Shown: in pieces, positions 14,047 to 21,542 of the stretch
Layout: every line of letters starts with the position of its first letter
How positions within the stretch are numbered: the stretch's first letter is position 1
Origin: Caldilineaceae bacterium
GTDB taxonomy: Bacteria; Chloroflexota; Anaerolineae; Caldilineales; Caldilineaceae
Reading direction: 5' to 3'
DNA: 24,596 nucleotides
NCBI GenBank assembly: GCA_028819675.1
Contig: JAPPKT010000640.1
Coordinates: forward strand, 1-24,596
Program-made: the position numbers and the translations under genes
The notes under the pieces: model-generated
The model's database searches: none
Told to the model about the DNA's origin: nothing
What the model saw: the letters and a program-made list of their open reading frames with translations, nothing else

Positions 14047-14655
14047 TTATTCGCTCGGCTTATTTTTGATCAAGATCGAGCCGACAACGGTTGAACTCGG
14101 TATCAGCACTCGCTTTTCCTCTGAGTCCAACACAATGTGCATTAGCGTGATATCGGCCACGACACCGGTTTCCCTGCCAATGGTAACGTTTTCGCCCAGT
14201 CCTACAGGCCGAAATATCGCCAGGAAGACCCCAGCCACGGTGTGCCCCATGACGGTCTGTGATGCAAAGCCCGCAACCAGTCCCGCGAAACTTCCCATCG
14301 TCAACGCAGCCACGGCGTTGTCAGTCACTACGGAAACCAGGAAGGAGAATATCAGCCCATATCCCAACAGGCGTGCTATGACCCGTAGCGTTCGAGCAAC
14401 GTCTTCCGACGTTCGCCTTTGGGCAATTGTGTACACCCACTTTGTTCCGGATTGGACGGCGACATGCCCCAAGAACGCGACTACGACCACTGAGATGGCA
14501 TTCTCGTACGGCGCCAGGAAGCCAAAGAATTCATAGTCTTCCAATCTGGATGTGAAAGAGAGTATAGCCAGAAGGCCAACTAGAGCCAGTACCGTCGAAA
14601 CCAGTGGCCCGGCCGTCGAAGAAGTGGATGTGGGCTGACCTGTGCTGTCTATCAT
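14047..14655 (-). CDS. Short MscS-family mechanosensitive channel
   Basis: This 202-residue inner-membrane channel of the small-conductance mechanosensitive family would release solutes on hypo-osmotic shock. Hydrophobic helices are at about 18-34, 52-68 and 96-113. The pore-lining helix is Gly/Ala-rich (MGSFAGLVAGFASQTVMG, about 120-137), continuing into the amphipathic AGVFLAIFRP and the beta domain (GLGENVTIG to IPSSTVVGSILIKN, about 152-197). Canonical MscS continues for a further ~80-residue alpha/beta vestibule; here the protein ends at KNKPSE, so that domain is missing. The stop is clean with no frameshift evident, so this appears to be a natural minimal form. The start ATG 14655 has AGGAGG ten bases upstream. 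A promoter candidate lies at 14839-14867. Confidence 0.88.
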   Translation of the reverse strand: MIDSTGQPTSTSSTAGPLVSTVLALVGLLAILSFTSRLEDYEFFGFLAPYENAISVVVVAFLGHVAVQSGTKWVYTIAQRRTSEDVARTLRVIARLLGYGLIFSFLVSVVTDNAVAALTMGSFAGLVAGFASQTVMGHTVAGVFLAIFRPVGLGENVTIGRETGVVADITLMHIVLDSEEKRVLIPSSTVVGSILIKNKPSE

Positions 14656-15212
14656 CGTGCAATAGCCTCCTGTTGGTCTCGTCTTGCTCTACACTGAGGA
14701 TCCCGGCCTGGGGCGCTGACTCCCTTCTCAAAAGCCATTCCTGCACCTGACTCAAAACGGCTGGCAACATGCGCCCCACTGCTTCTCCGACGATCTACTT
14801 CTAGGGCTGGGTTGGATCGAGTCTGGCAAGTGTCAAAGATAGTAACAATGCTGGTAGCTGTTGTCAAGGGTACTGCGGTTGCCCTGAAATCCCCCAACAT
14901 GCCAGTCGGAATGCCAGCGCTTGGGCTGAAAAACCCATCGAGAATTGACGGCGACCTACCGGCTGAATGTGCCAATTGATCACGGGAACCGCCCAGACAA
15001 TCGGTATTCCTTCGGTACGATTCAAATGCCGGTTCGAGTGCCAAACGTCGAATTGAAAGCTCCGGCAGCGGGTCAAAGAAATATCGGGAAGCCCCTAACC
15101 TTTTCTCACAGATTCGACGTGAGACGAAAGGCTGCGCATCTGGACAAGAAGCGACAAGGCTGCTAGGCTACGAGACATCGAGTCCAGTAACTCTAACTGC
15201 CAAAGGAAAAGA
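14656..15212. other. Divergent intergenic region
   Basis: This 557-base gap separates the minus-strand MscS gene from the plus-strand gene at 15213. Apart from the MscS promoter candidate I see no gene. Open frames at 14652-15044 and 14864-15076 (minus) and 14945-15166 (plus) overlap one another, lack ribosome-binding sites and carry no family motifs. The region could hold the promoter for the 15213-20323 genes, but no well-spaced pair stands out on the plus strand. Confidence 0.5.
14839..14867 (-). promoter_or_regulatory. Promoter candidate for the MscS gene
   Basis: On the minus strand, TTGACA (complement of 14862-14867) is followed after 17 bp by TACTAT (complement of 14839-14844; four of six). 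The predicted start near 14832 leaves a leader of about 175 bases. The long leader lowers confidence. Confidence 0.4.
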
Positions 15213-15617
15213 ATGGAGGAAGAGTCTCGCGGTGGGCTGATTCAGAAGGCGATTTACCGCTTTGCCCGCACGTCAAGGATTCGCTACTTTCGGGCAGAGC
15301 GTACGCGATCCGGAATCGAGTTTCTCTACCCGATCAGTGTCAGCGGTTCACGTATCGTTGACACCAGCAATAGCGGCCGCGATTATGTTATCCTCTATCT
15401 GCTCACGAAGTGGGGCAGGTTGGCGGCCGGCGGTTACTGGCTGAACCCGAGGAAGATCTTCGAAAAGGCCTACGTTACCGACGCTACGCTGGCAGATCTC
15501 ATTCTGGTGGCTGAAAGTATCGAAGACCTGCCCGACGCCCACCTTCTCTTGGATGACGTTCTCAACCGTGCTGATGTGGAGGTAGATATGGAAGTTTGGG
15601 GAGGAGCACTGGAATAA
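15213..15617 (+). CDS. Hypothetical protein, 134 residues
   Basis: I do not recognise this protein. It begins at ATG 15213 with AAAGGAAAAG just upstream, a good ribosome-binding site. The N-terminal 35 residues are basic (KAIYRFARTSRIRYFRAERTR), followed by a mixed alpha/beta-like segment (SGIEFLYPISVSGSRIVD, DYVILYLLTKWGRLAAGGYWLNP). The C-terminal 45 residues are strongly acidic (LVAESIEDLPDAHLLLDD to DVEVDMEVWGG). No signal peptide or clear membrane helix is present. The charge separation suggests a small soluble protein that may bind an acidic partner or nucleic acid. It lies 46 bases before the HisI gene on the same strand and may share its transcript, though nothing ties it to histidine synthesis. 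Confidence 0.65.
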   Translation: MEEESRGGLIQKAIYRFARTSRIRYFRAERTRSGIEFLYPISVSGSRIVDTSNSGRDYVILYLLTKWGRLAAGGYWLNPRKIFEKAYVTDATLADLILVAESIEDLPDAHLLLDDVLNRADVEVDMEVWGGALE

Positions 15618-15663
15618 GCTCGAATTAAGCTGACAACTGCGACATTTCCATTAGAGAAATACG

Positions 15664-16143
15664 ATGAACAGATCTGACAAGAACGAAACCAATTCGCCCC
15701 CCGACTTGGAGGAGGGGTCCGAGTTGAGGCTGGACTTCGGCAAGTTGCAGGCCATTGGCAAAGGGGATGCCGCTGTCATCCCTGTAGCTGTGCAGGACAA
15801 CGAATCAAGGGAAGTTCTGATCGTTGCTTACGTCAACCGGGAAGCACTGGCCTATACGCTCACCCACGGCGTTGCCGCCTTCTGGAGCACTTCCCGCAAC
15901 GAGCTGTGGGTGAAAGGCGCGACTTCCGGCGACATGCTGGAACTGGTTGACGCCCGCGTCAATTGCGAGCAGAACTCACTGTTGTTTCTTGTACGCCCTC
16001 TGGGAGCAGGCGCCTGCCACACCAGGGACGCGGAAGGCAGGGCGCGTAGTGGCTGTTACTATCGACGCATCGAACAGTCTGTCAGCAAAACTACCGGAAC
16101 CGAAGAGAGGCATTCCCAGTCCTGGCATCTTTCGTTCTTATGA
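15664..16143 (+). CDS. hisI: Phosphoribosyl-AMP cyclohydrolase (HisI), variant metal site
   Basis: This 159-residue HisI-family protein would carry out the third step of histidine synthesis, opening the purine ring of phosphoribosyl-AMP. Family features run in order: VLIVAYVNREALAYTLTHG, FWSTSRNELWVKGATSGD (about 74-90), the metal segment, then ACHT and GCYYRRI. The zinc cysteines are present as Cys101, Cys118 and Cys131. The canonical magnesium aspartates of the D-C-D-x-D motif are replaced: the segment reads N100-C101-E102-Q103-N104. The N-terminus (about 20 residues) and C-terminus (about 22 residues after YYRRI) are extended beyond the core. It precedes hisG by 87 bases. Enzyme identity is well supported; full activity with the changed ligands is inferred from the intact fold and the pairing with HisG. 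Confidence 0.9.
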   Translation: MNRSDKNETNSPPDLEEGSELRLDFGKLQAIGKGDAAVIPVAVQDNESREVLIVAYVNREALAYTLTHGVAAFWSTSRNELWVKGATSGDMLELVDARVNCEQNSLLFLVRPLGAGACHTRDAEGRARSGCYYRRIEQSVSKTTGTEERHSQSWHLSFL

Positions 16144-16230
16144 CTTAACGGCAGGAACACTTCTCTTCCTCCCATGCACGGCCCGACACCATAGCTTGAA
16201 TCTAAACCCAAACATTGACTGAGGACCACA

Positions 16231-17103
16231 ATGAGTCGCTTGACACTTGGAATCCCGAAGGGCAGCCTGCAGGAATCGACAATAGCTCTGTTTGCCAAAG
16301 CCGGCTATCAGGTATATGTACGCGGCCGCTCCTACGCTCCATACATTGACGATCCGGAAATTGGGTGCCTGATGTTCCGCGCCCAAGAAATAGCCCGCTA
16401 CGTCGAAAGAGGCGTTCTCGATGTCGGTCTTACCGGCAAGGACTGGGTTCAAGAGAACGAAGCTGACGTATTGGAAGTGGAAGACCTGGTCTACAGCAAG
16501 GCGACCAATCAGGCCTACCGCTGGGTACTGGCGGTTCCGGACGATTCCGACATCCACAGCCCTCATGATCTGAGGGGCAAGAGAATCGCAACCGAGCTTG
16601 TCCAGGTTACGCGCCGCTATCTGGAACGTCACGGGGTCGAAGCCGAAGTCGAGTACTCGTGGGGCGCGACCGAGGTCAAGGCGCCGCTGCTTGTCGATGC
16701 CGTCGTGGAAGGCACAGAGACTGGCTCTTCGCTGCGGGCGAATCGGCTGCGCATTGTAGACACAGTCGCCGAATCCACGACAAAGTTGATCGCCAATCAT
16801 GACGCGTGGGCCGATGCGTGGAAGCGTCAGAAGATCAAGAACCTGTCAATGCTTCTCAAAGGCGCGCTGCAAGCCGGCGCCAAGGTCGGCCTCAAGATGA
16901 ACCTGCCCCGAACCTCTTTGGAGGCGATCACCGCTCAACTTCCGGCGCTGCACACGCCGTCGATAACAAACCAGACCGATCCGGACTGGGTCGCACTAGA
17001 GGTGATTATCGATGAGAAGGTCGTTCGCGACTTGATCCCCGATCTGAAGCAGGCAGGCGCCACAGGAATCATCGAGTATCCGCTGAATAAAGTGATCTAT
17101 TGA
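16231..17103 (+). CDS. hisG: ATP phosphoribosyltransferase (HisG), long form
   Basis: This 290-residue enzyme catalyses the first, committed step of histidine synthesis, joining ATP and PRPP. The start ATG 16231 has GAGGA upstream. The N-terminal catalytic region opens [23 protein letters not shown], with [10 protein letters not shown] at 64-73. The PRPP-binding loop is about 156-168 ([13 protein letters not shown]), where the usual Asp/Ser-Thr-rich loop has Glu/Thr-Gly-Ser-Ser. Residues from about 214 (GAKVGLKMN) to the end ([17 protein letters not shown]) form the C-terminal histidine-feedback domain, so this is the long form that does not need HisZ. Only hisI accompanies it here; other his genes are absent from the window. 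It is followed after 45 bases by a hydroxypyruvate-isomerase-like gene. Confidence 0.95.
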   Translation: MSRLTLGIPKGSLQESTIALFAKAGYQVYVRGRSYAPYIDDPEIGCLMFRAQEIARYVERGVLDVGLTGKDWVQENEADVLEVEDLVYSKATNQAYRWVLAVPDDSDIHSPHDLRGKRIATELVQVTRRYLERHGVEAEVEYSWGATEVKAPLLVDAVVEGTETGSSLRANRLRIVDTVAESTTKLIANHDAWADAWKRQKIKNLSMLLKGALQAGAKVGLKMNLPRTSLEAITAQLPALHTPSITNQTDPDWVALEVIIDEKVVRDLIPDLKQAGATGIIEYPLNKVIY

Positions 17104-17148
17104 TTTTCGCCAGAAAAGAGTTCGCTCCTGCAAGTGAGGAATGGTCCA

Positions 17149-17925
17149 ATGCCCATCAAACAGTCAGTCTGTATCCCGATCTTTCCCAAAGGTACCATGT
17201 CACAGGACCAACTCTTCACGGAGATTGCCGGGATCGGCTACCCAGCAGTGGAAATCTGGGGGCGAGGCGACGATTTTATTGGCTTCTGCGAGGCCGCCGC
17301 CAGCCACGGTCTGCGCGTGGTGAGCTTCAGCGGGCACGACTCGCTTCCGGACGGTCTCAACAATCCTGCCAACCATGACAGGATCGCGGCTGAGTTGCAC
17401 GAGTCGATAGACGTAGCGGCTGCCAATGGCGTAGAAGGACTGATATGTTTCAGCGGAAACCGCATTCCGGAAATGAGTGAGGTGGAGGCCATCTCCAACA
17501 CAGCCGCCGGTCTACGCCGCGCTGCCCCGCATGCCGAGGCCAGAGGCGTCAATCTCAATTTGGAACTGCTCAATTCCAAGGTGAACCATGCAGGTTACCA
17601 GTGTGACCGCAGTGCTTGGGGACTGGCGGTAGTGCAACAGGTAGACAGCCCCAACGTCAAACTCCTCTATGACATCTACCATATGCAGATCATGGAAGGT
17701 GATGTGATCCGCACGATGACGGATAACCTGGACGCTATCGGCCACATCCATACTGCGGGCAATCCAGGACGCAACGAGCTGGATGACAACCAGGAGTTGA
17801 ACTACCGCGGCATCTGCCGGGCGCTCAGCAGCTCCGGCTACGCCGGCTACGTCGGCCACGAATTCCACCCCCGGGGTGAAGTCGTCTCTGCGCTGAAGCA
17901 GGCCTTCGAACTGTGCGATGTCTGA
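17149..17925 (+). CDS. Hydroxypyruvate isomerase-like TIM-barrel protein
   Basis: This 258-residue sugar-isomerase-fold enzyme most resembles hydroxypyruvate isomerase (Hyi), which converts hydroxypyruvate to tartronate semialdehyde; related family members isomerise other small keto-sugars. ATG 17149 is chosen over GTG 17134 because the GTG belongs to a GTGAGGA Shine-Dalgarno-like stretch eight bases before the ATG. Candidate metal ligands are Glu139 (LNLELLN), Asp175 (LLYDIYHMQIMEGD), His201 (GHIHTAGNPGRNE) and Glu238 (GHEFHPRG). The DIYHMQIMEGD and HTAGNPGRNELDD blocks are strongly Hyi-like. It lies between hisG and the sulfatase on the same strand and would fit a pathway in which C2/C3 oxidised fragments are salvaged. 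Substrate specificity remains a guess. Confidence 0.88.
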   Translation: MPIKQSVCIPIFPKGTMSQDQLFTEIAGIGYPAVEIWGRGDDFIGFCEAAASHGLRVVSFSGHDSLPDGLNNPANHDRIAAELHESIDVAAANGVEGLICFSGNRIPEMSEVEAISNTAAGLRRAAPHAEARGVNLNLELLNSKVNHAGYQCDRSAWGLAVVQQVDSPNVKLLYDIYHMQIMEGDVIRTMTDNLDAIGHIHTAGNPGRNELDDNQELNYRGICRALSSSGYAGYVGHEFHPRGEVVSALKQAFELCDV

Positions 17926-18015
17926 ACATAGGTGCCCGTCCCATGGAACTGGTATGGGATACCGGTAGACGCTGCCACCCTACTTCCCTCCACCCCCCCC
18001 CGTCGAGGAGCCCAG

Positions 18016-19440
18016 ATGTCTACTCAACCACATATAATATACATCCTGTCAGATGAGCACTTCGGCGGCGCTATGAGTCACATGGGAGATGCCAATGTAC
18101 GCACGCCTAACATGGACCGCCTGGCCACAGAAGGAGTCAGCTTCGACCGAGCCTACGCCAACTGCCCGATTTGCACGCCTTCAAGGGGCACGATCTTTTC
18201 GGGTCGGCACGCGCATGCCGGCCCCGTGCAGTACTTCTTCGATGTGTACAAGGCAGGCGCGCCGAGCACCGCAACGGCTCTGCGCGCAGCCGGATACCAC
18301 ACTGCCTACTTTGGCAAGTGGCACTGCGGCGTAGTGCAGGATCAGGAGCCGCCAGTCGTGAGGGCGGAAAGGGAGGAGTACACGCGGTGGCCTCACCGCA
18401 CGCCGGAATACCATCGAGCCGGCTTCCAGGATTGGTACGGCTTCGAGATCAACAACGCCCCATTCAAGGGCTTCTATTATCACGAAGACGAGGCCAATCC
18501 GCGCATGATGGACGGCTATCAGACGGACTTTCTCACCGATCTGGCCATCGACTATTTGGAGTCTTACGATCGTGACGAGCCGCTTTTCCTTGTTCTCAGC
18601 GTAGAACCGCCCCACTTTCCCCTTGAAGCTCCTGAGTCGTTTGAGCGATTTGATCCTGCCACGCTGGAGACGCCGCCCAGCTTTGCCGACACGCCGGAGA
18701 TGCGGGCCCAACTCGCAACGTACTACGCCATGGTGGAAAACCTTGACTGGAATATCGGCCGCCTGAGGGAAGCGCTTGACGGCCTGCCGGAATTCAGAAG
18801 CAACCGGTTGACGGTCTATTTCTCCGATCACGGAGACTATATGGGAACGCAAGGGGCTATCAACCGCAAGGAGAATCCCCACGAAAACTCGGTCCGCATC
18901 CCTGCCATTTTTCACTGGCCCGAGCAGATTCCGGCACAGGGAAGGAGAGATGGCCTCCTATTCAGTCTCGTTGACCTGTTCCCCACCACCCTCGGTCTGC
19001 TGGGGCTGGACATTCCTGGCCACAGCCAAGGGCTCGACTTTAGCGAAGCGTTGCGCGGGCAGCAGGACTTTACCGGGCCGGAAGCAGTCCTGATCGAAAT
19101 GTCAGGCAACCCCCGCTGGAATCTGGACTTTTTGGACTGGCGCGGTCTGGTAACCTTTCGCTGGAAGTACGCCTTTTACGAGACGGGCCACGAACGGCTT
19201 TTTGATCTCAAGAACGACCCTTTCGAGATGAAAAACCTCTCCGAAACGGACCCGCAGACCTGTGCAGAGATGCGCGATAAGCTGCTGCAACTCCTGGCAG
19301 ACAGCCGCGAACCCTATTTCGACGTCCTGATGGAGCACGGCGCGCCCGTGGAAGGACCGGCGCTGGACGTAGGGGAACGCAATTTCAAGGGCAAGTTGGC
19401 TCCTATCTGGCCGGACCTGGTGCACCGCCACCAACCATGA
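18016..19440 (+). CDS. Type I sulfatase (alkaline phosphatase superfamily), Cys-type active site
   Basis: This 474-residue sulfatase would hydrolyse a sulfate ester. ATG 18016 is set by GAGGAG (18005-18010) five bases upstream. The formylglycine motif is C53-T-P-S-R57 (PICTPSRGTIFSGR), so a maturation enzyme must act on Cys53. Further active-site residues are Asp13/Glu14 in LSDEHFGG (usually two acidic residues), Lys101 and His103 (FGKWHCG), His200 (EPPHFPLE), Asp271 and His272 (FSDHGDYMG), and Lys285 (NRKENPHENSVRIP). There is no signal peptide, so a cytoplasmic enzyme acting on imported sulfated small molecules is expected. A run of nine Cs lies at 17993-18001 just ahead of the ribosome-binding site. 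A formylglycine-generating enzyme is not encoded nearby. The substrate could be a sulfated sugar, choline sulfate or an aryl sulfate. Confidence 0.93.
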   Translation: MSTQPHIIYILSDEHFGGAMSHMGDANVRTPNMDRLATEGVSFDRAYANCPICTPSRGTIFSGRHAHAGPVQYFFDVYKAGAPSTATALRAAGYHTAYFGKWHCGVVQDQEPPVVRAEREEYTRWPHRTPEYHRAGFQDWYGFEINNAPFKGFYYHEDEANPRMMDGYQTDFLTDLAIDYLESYDRDEPLFLVLSVEPPHFPLEAPESFERFDPATLETPPSFADTPEMRAQLATYYAMVENLDWNIGRLREALDGLPEFRSNRLTVYFSDHGDYMGTQGAINRKENPHENSVRIPAIFHWPEQIPAQGRRDGLLFSLVDLFPTTLGLLGLDIPGHSQGLDFSEALRGQQDFTGPEAVLIEMSGNPRWNLDFLDWRGLVTFRWKYAFYETGHERLFDLKNDPFEMKNLSETDPQTCAEMRDKLLQLLADSREPYFDVLMEHGAPVEGPALDVGERNFKGKLAPIWPDLVHRHQP

Positions 19441-19453
19441 TCTGTCCCTCAAT

Positions 19454-20323
19454 ATGGACCTCCCGGCTGAACTGTCCACCAATCTTGAAGATTGGAAGAC
19501 AGAACACACGATAGCCTTCGCCCTATTGGGCAGCTACGCACGCGGTGATGCCGGGCCTCACAGCGACGTAGATGTCGTGCGCTTCGTTGATGACGACAAG
19601 CACGAAGACGAAGCCCGAACCTTTCTGGTCGGCGAAAGAGAACGCGGAACGAGGCGGCACGAGTACGTAGGCGCCATGCACAATCCCCAACGCTGGCTTG
19701 TCGTGCGCAGCACAGTCACCCCCAGCCAAGTGGAGAGCTGGTTCTCCGAACCAGGGCAAGCGCTGAACATCATCGCCGGTCTTCGCGACGGACGCCCTCT
19801 ATGGGATCCGAATGGTCAATTTGCGGCCATTCAGCACCGTGCAAAGGAGTTCAAGTGGACGGAGGTGCTACAGAAAAAGGCTGACCGTCTGGCTGGCAAA
19901 GAACTGGTAGGCTGGATCGAAGAGGCTCACAAGGGGTTGGAAGGACTGCGGCGCAATGACACAGGGCGCCTGCTGAATGCCCGCTTTGGTTTGTCCTGGG
20001 GACTGGCTTGGGTAATGCGGCTGCACAGGGGTGTGTTTTCTACCAGCGACAACACTTTCTTCAACGACGTAATTGGCGTCGTCGGTCCGGAAACCAGGTG
20101 GGCCAAGCTATTGCACCAAGCCTTTGGCATAGCGACCGAGGCCGATGGTGAGACCTTTACATTACGCGAAGAAGTGACGGCCGGCCTGTTGCTTTACTGT
20201 GAGACCTTCTCACTCTTGAAGGAATCGTTGCCCCTGGACGACTTCCTTCTCATCGACCCTACTGTACAGCGAATTCGACGCGAACTGGAGTACAACGTCT
20301 TGGGCGCCGGCGGAGGGCCATGA
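19454..20323 (+). CDS. Nucleotidyltransferase-fold protein (MNT/kanamycin-NTase-like)
   Basis: This 289-residue protein begins with a polymerase-beta-type nucleotidyltransferase domain: FALLGSYARGDAGPHSDVD gives Gly26-Ser27 and the metal-binding Asp38 and Asp40 (third acidic residue not certain). The remaining roughly 200 residues are helical (KADRLAGKELVGWIEEAHKGLEG; LSWGLAWVMRLHRG; GLLLYCETFSLLKESL), as in aminoglycoside nucleotidyltransferases or HEPN-like C-terminal domains. It starts only 13 bases after the sulfatase stop with no clear ribosome-binding site, suggesting coupled translation. Possible roles are antibiotic adenylylation, a toxin-antitoxin-like MNT, or modification of a metabolite. 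No HEPN-toxin partner is evident next to it. Confidence in the fold is high and in the function low. Confidence 0.85.
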   Translation: MDLPAELSTNLEDWKTEHTIAFALLGSYARGDAGPHSDVDVVRFVDDDKHEDEARTFLVGERERGTRRHEYVGAMHNPQRWLVVRSTVTPSQVESWFSEPGQALNIIAGLRDGRPLWDPNGQFAAIQHRAKEFKWTEVLQKKADRLAGKELVGWIEEAHKGLEGLRRNDTGRLLNARFGLSWGLAWVMRLHRGVFSTSDNTFFNDVIGVVGPETRWAKLLHQAFGIATEADGETFTLREEVTAGLLLYCETFSLLKESLPLDDFLLIDPTVQRIRRELEYNVLGAGGGP

Positions 20324-20617
20324 GGTCGGACTAGCTGAGGCGAAAAACTGTGGTAGAGCCTGCAGTTGTGGTTGCGTTTTCCACATTGATTTCGGTAAAC
20401 TAGGCGGCAAGAAGGCGTGCTCACTCTCCACGTCTACAAAGTTAGCGCCAATGACTCAGGAAATTGAACTACAGATTCTTTAGCGTGACACCCTTGCAGC
20501 GGCTTCATGTGAGTTCGCAATCTGCGACCGAACTGTCACACATGCGGCCGGCACGTGCCATCGCCAAAGATCCCGAAGAGTGTGAACCCGGTAAACGCGC
20601 CCAAAGGAGATGAAACA
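20324..20617. other. Intergenic region before the tandem PhyH genes
   Basis: About 294 bases with no recognised gene, promoter pair or terminator. The last 23 bases before ATG 20618 are 18/23 identical to those before the second PhyH gene, marking the left edge of the duplicated segment. Confidence 0.5.
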
Positions 20618-21406
20618 ATGCTGACTCAAAACCAGGTCGACTTCTATCACGAACACGGTTACCTCAGAATTCCTGAGGTGTTCACGCCAGAGGAAACACA
20701 AGAACTGTCGAAAGAGATGGACCGCCTTGTCGAAGACTGGGCGTTCACGAGCCCAGGCTGGAATGGCCCGTGGCGCCAGGCGTATATGGACCCAGAGACA
20801 GAAAAGAAATCCAAACTGACCGCTATGCACGATCTACACTTCTATTCTGTCGCCTGGATGCGGGCAGCTACCAATCGCAAGCTTGCCAAGGCGCTCAGTC
20901 AACTGTTGGGCGAAAACGTAGAATTGCACCACACCACCATGCACATCAAGCCCCCTCAGACGGGGCATCCTTTCCCCATGCACCAGGACAACCCGTTCTA
21001 CGGCCATCAGGACGGCCGTTTCATTGACGTTCTTGTCCACCTGGATGACACCTGCCATGAGAACGGCGAGATCCGTTTTCTGGACGGTTCCCACAAAATG
21101 GGCCATCTTGATCACGTCATCGAGACAGAGGACGGACCTTGTTCACCCCACTTACCGACTGACCAGTTCCACTTGGAGGATACGGTGGCCGTGCCAGCCA
21201 AGGCTGGCGATGTTGTTCTCTTCTGCATAGACACGGTCCACGGATCGTACATCAACCAGACCAAGAAACCCCGGCGGCTGGTGCGAATGGGCTACCGGGA
21301 CCCGCAGAACCGACAAGAGTATGGCCAAAGCATGGGACGGCCAGGCGTGATTGTGAGCGGATATCGTGAGCGCAAAGAGGGAGACGAACTGCTGCCAATT
21401 GCATAG
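20618..21406 (+). CDS. Phytanoyl-CoA dioxygenase (PhyH) family protein, tandem copy 1
   Basis: This is a 262-residue Fe(II)/2-oxoglutarate oxygenase. ATG 20618 has AAAGGAGA seven bases upstream. It opens MLTQNQVDFYHEHGYLRIP. The iron ligands are His122 and Asp124 (MHQDNPFY) with distal His208 (IDTVHGSYIN), and Arg219/Arg220 follow in the KKPRRLVRMGYR region (one may bind 2-oxoglutarate). FLDGSHKMGH is at about 154-163. It has a His-rich middle (LHHTTMHIKPPQTGHPFP) and HLDDTCHENGEI, more typical of PhyH proteins acting on small polar metabolites, such as ectoine hydroxylase-like members, than of the acyl-CoA enzymes; this is an inference. By hand comparison it is identical to the next gene at 221 of 260 aligned residues. 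The two copies were probably produced by tandem duplication and share a promoter region. Confidence 0.93.
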   Translation: MLTQNQVDFYHEHGYLRIPEVFTPEETQELSKEMDRLVEDWAFTSPGWNGPWRQAYMDPETEKKSKLTAMHDLHFYSVAWMRAATNRKLAKALSQLLGENVELHHTTMHIKPPQTGHPFPMHQDNPFYGHQDGRFIDVLVHLDDTCHENGEIRFLDGSHKMGHLDHVIETEDGPCSPHLPTDQFHLEDTVAVPAKAGDVVLFCIDTVHGSYINQTKKPRRLVRMGYRDPQNRQEYGQSMGRPGVIVSGYRERKEGDELLPIA

Positions 21407-21435
21407 AACTTAGACAGATTATACCGTCCTTGATT

Positions 21436-21462
21436 GGGGATGGGAGCAGCCGCCCCATCCCC
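21436..21462. other. GC-rich hairpin between the tandem PhyH genes
   Basis: GGGGATGGG (21436-21444) pairs perfectly with CCCATCCCC (21454-21462) around a nine-base loop. No T run follows on either strand, so it is more likely an RNA-stability or partial-attenuation element than a full terminator. Confidence 0.5.
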
Positions 21463-21542
21463 GGGCTGGGTATCAGAAGGAACTTGGAGCCGCATTGCTG
21501 CATGGACGCATTTTTCTCTACGCGGGCAAAGGAGAGGACCCA

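Noticed and set aside
13746..14069. Open frames in the DinB-MscS gap as a gene
   Set aside because: Several phases are open over short stretches, composition is Arg/Ser/Cys-rich, and none has a good start or a family feature.
13994..14536. 180-codon plus-strand open frame over the MscS gene
   Set aside because: It is antisense to a clear MscS protein and has a Ser/Thr/Pro-rich shadow composition with no family features.
14652..15044. 130-codon minus-strand open frame upstream of MscS
   Set aside because: No ribosome-binding site, no motifs, and it overlaps the promoter candidate and other open frames.
15020..15060. GGTTCGAGT-like T-loop suggesting a tRNA
   Set aside because: The flanking bases cannot form the T stem, and no acceptor, D or anticodon arms are present.
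16138..16800. 220-codon minus-strand open frame over hisG
   Set aside because: It is a shadow of the hisG reading frame with no recognisable motifs.
17993..18001. Run of nine Cs before the sulfatase gene as a phase-variable tract
   Set aside because: It lies upstream of the ribosome-binding site and outside any reading frame, so length changes would not shift a frame; it might affect expression or be an assembly uncertainty, but there is no positive evidence.
18181..18915. 244-codon minus-strand open frame over the sulfatase gene
   Set aside because: It is antisense to the catalytic core of a well-supported sulfatase.
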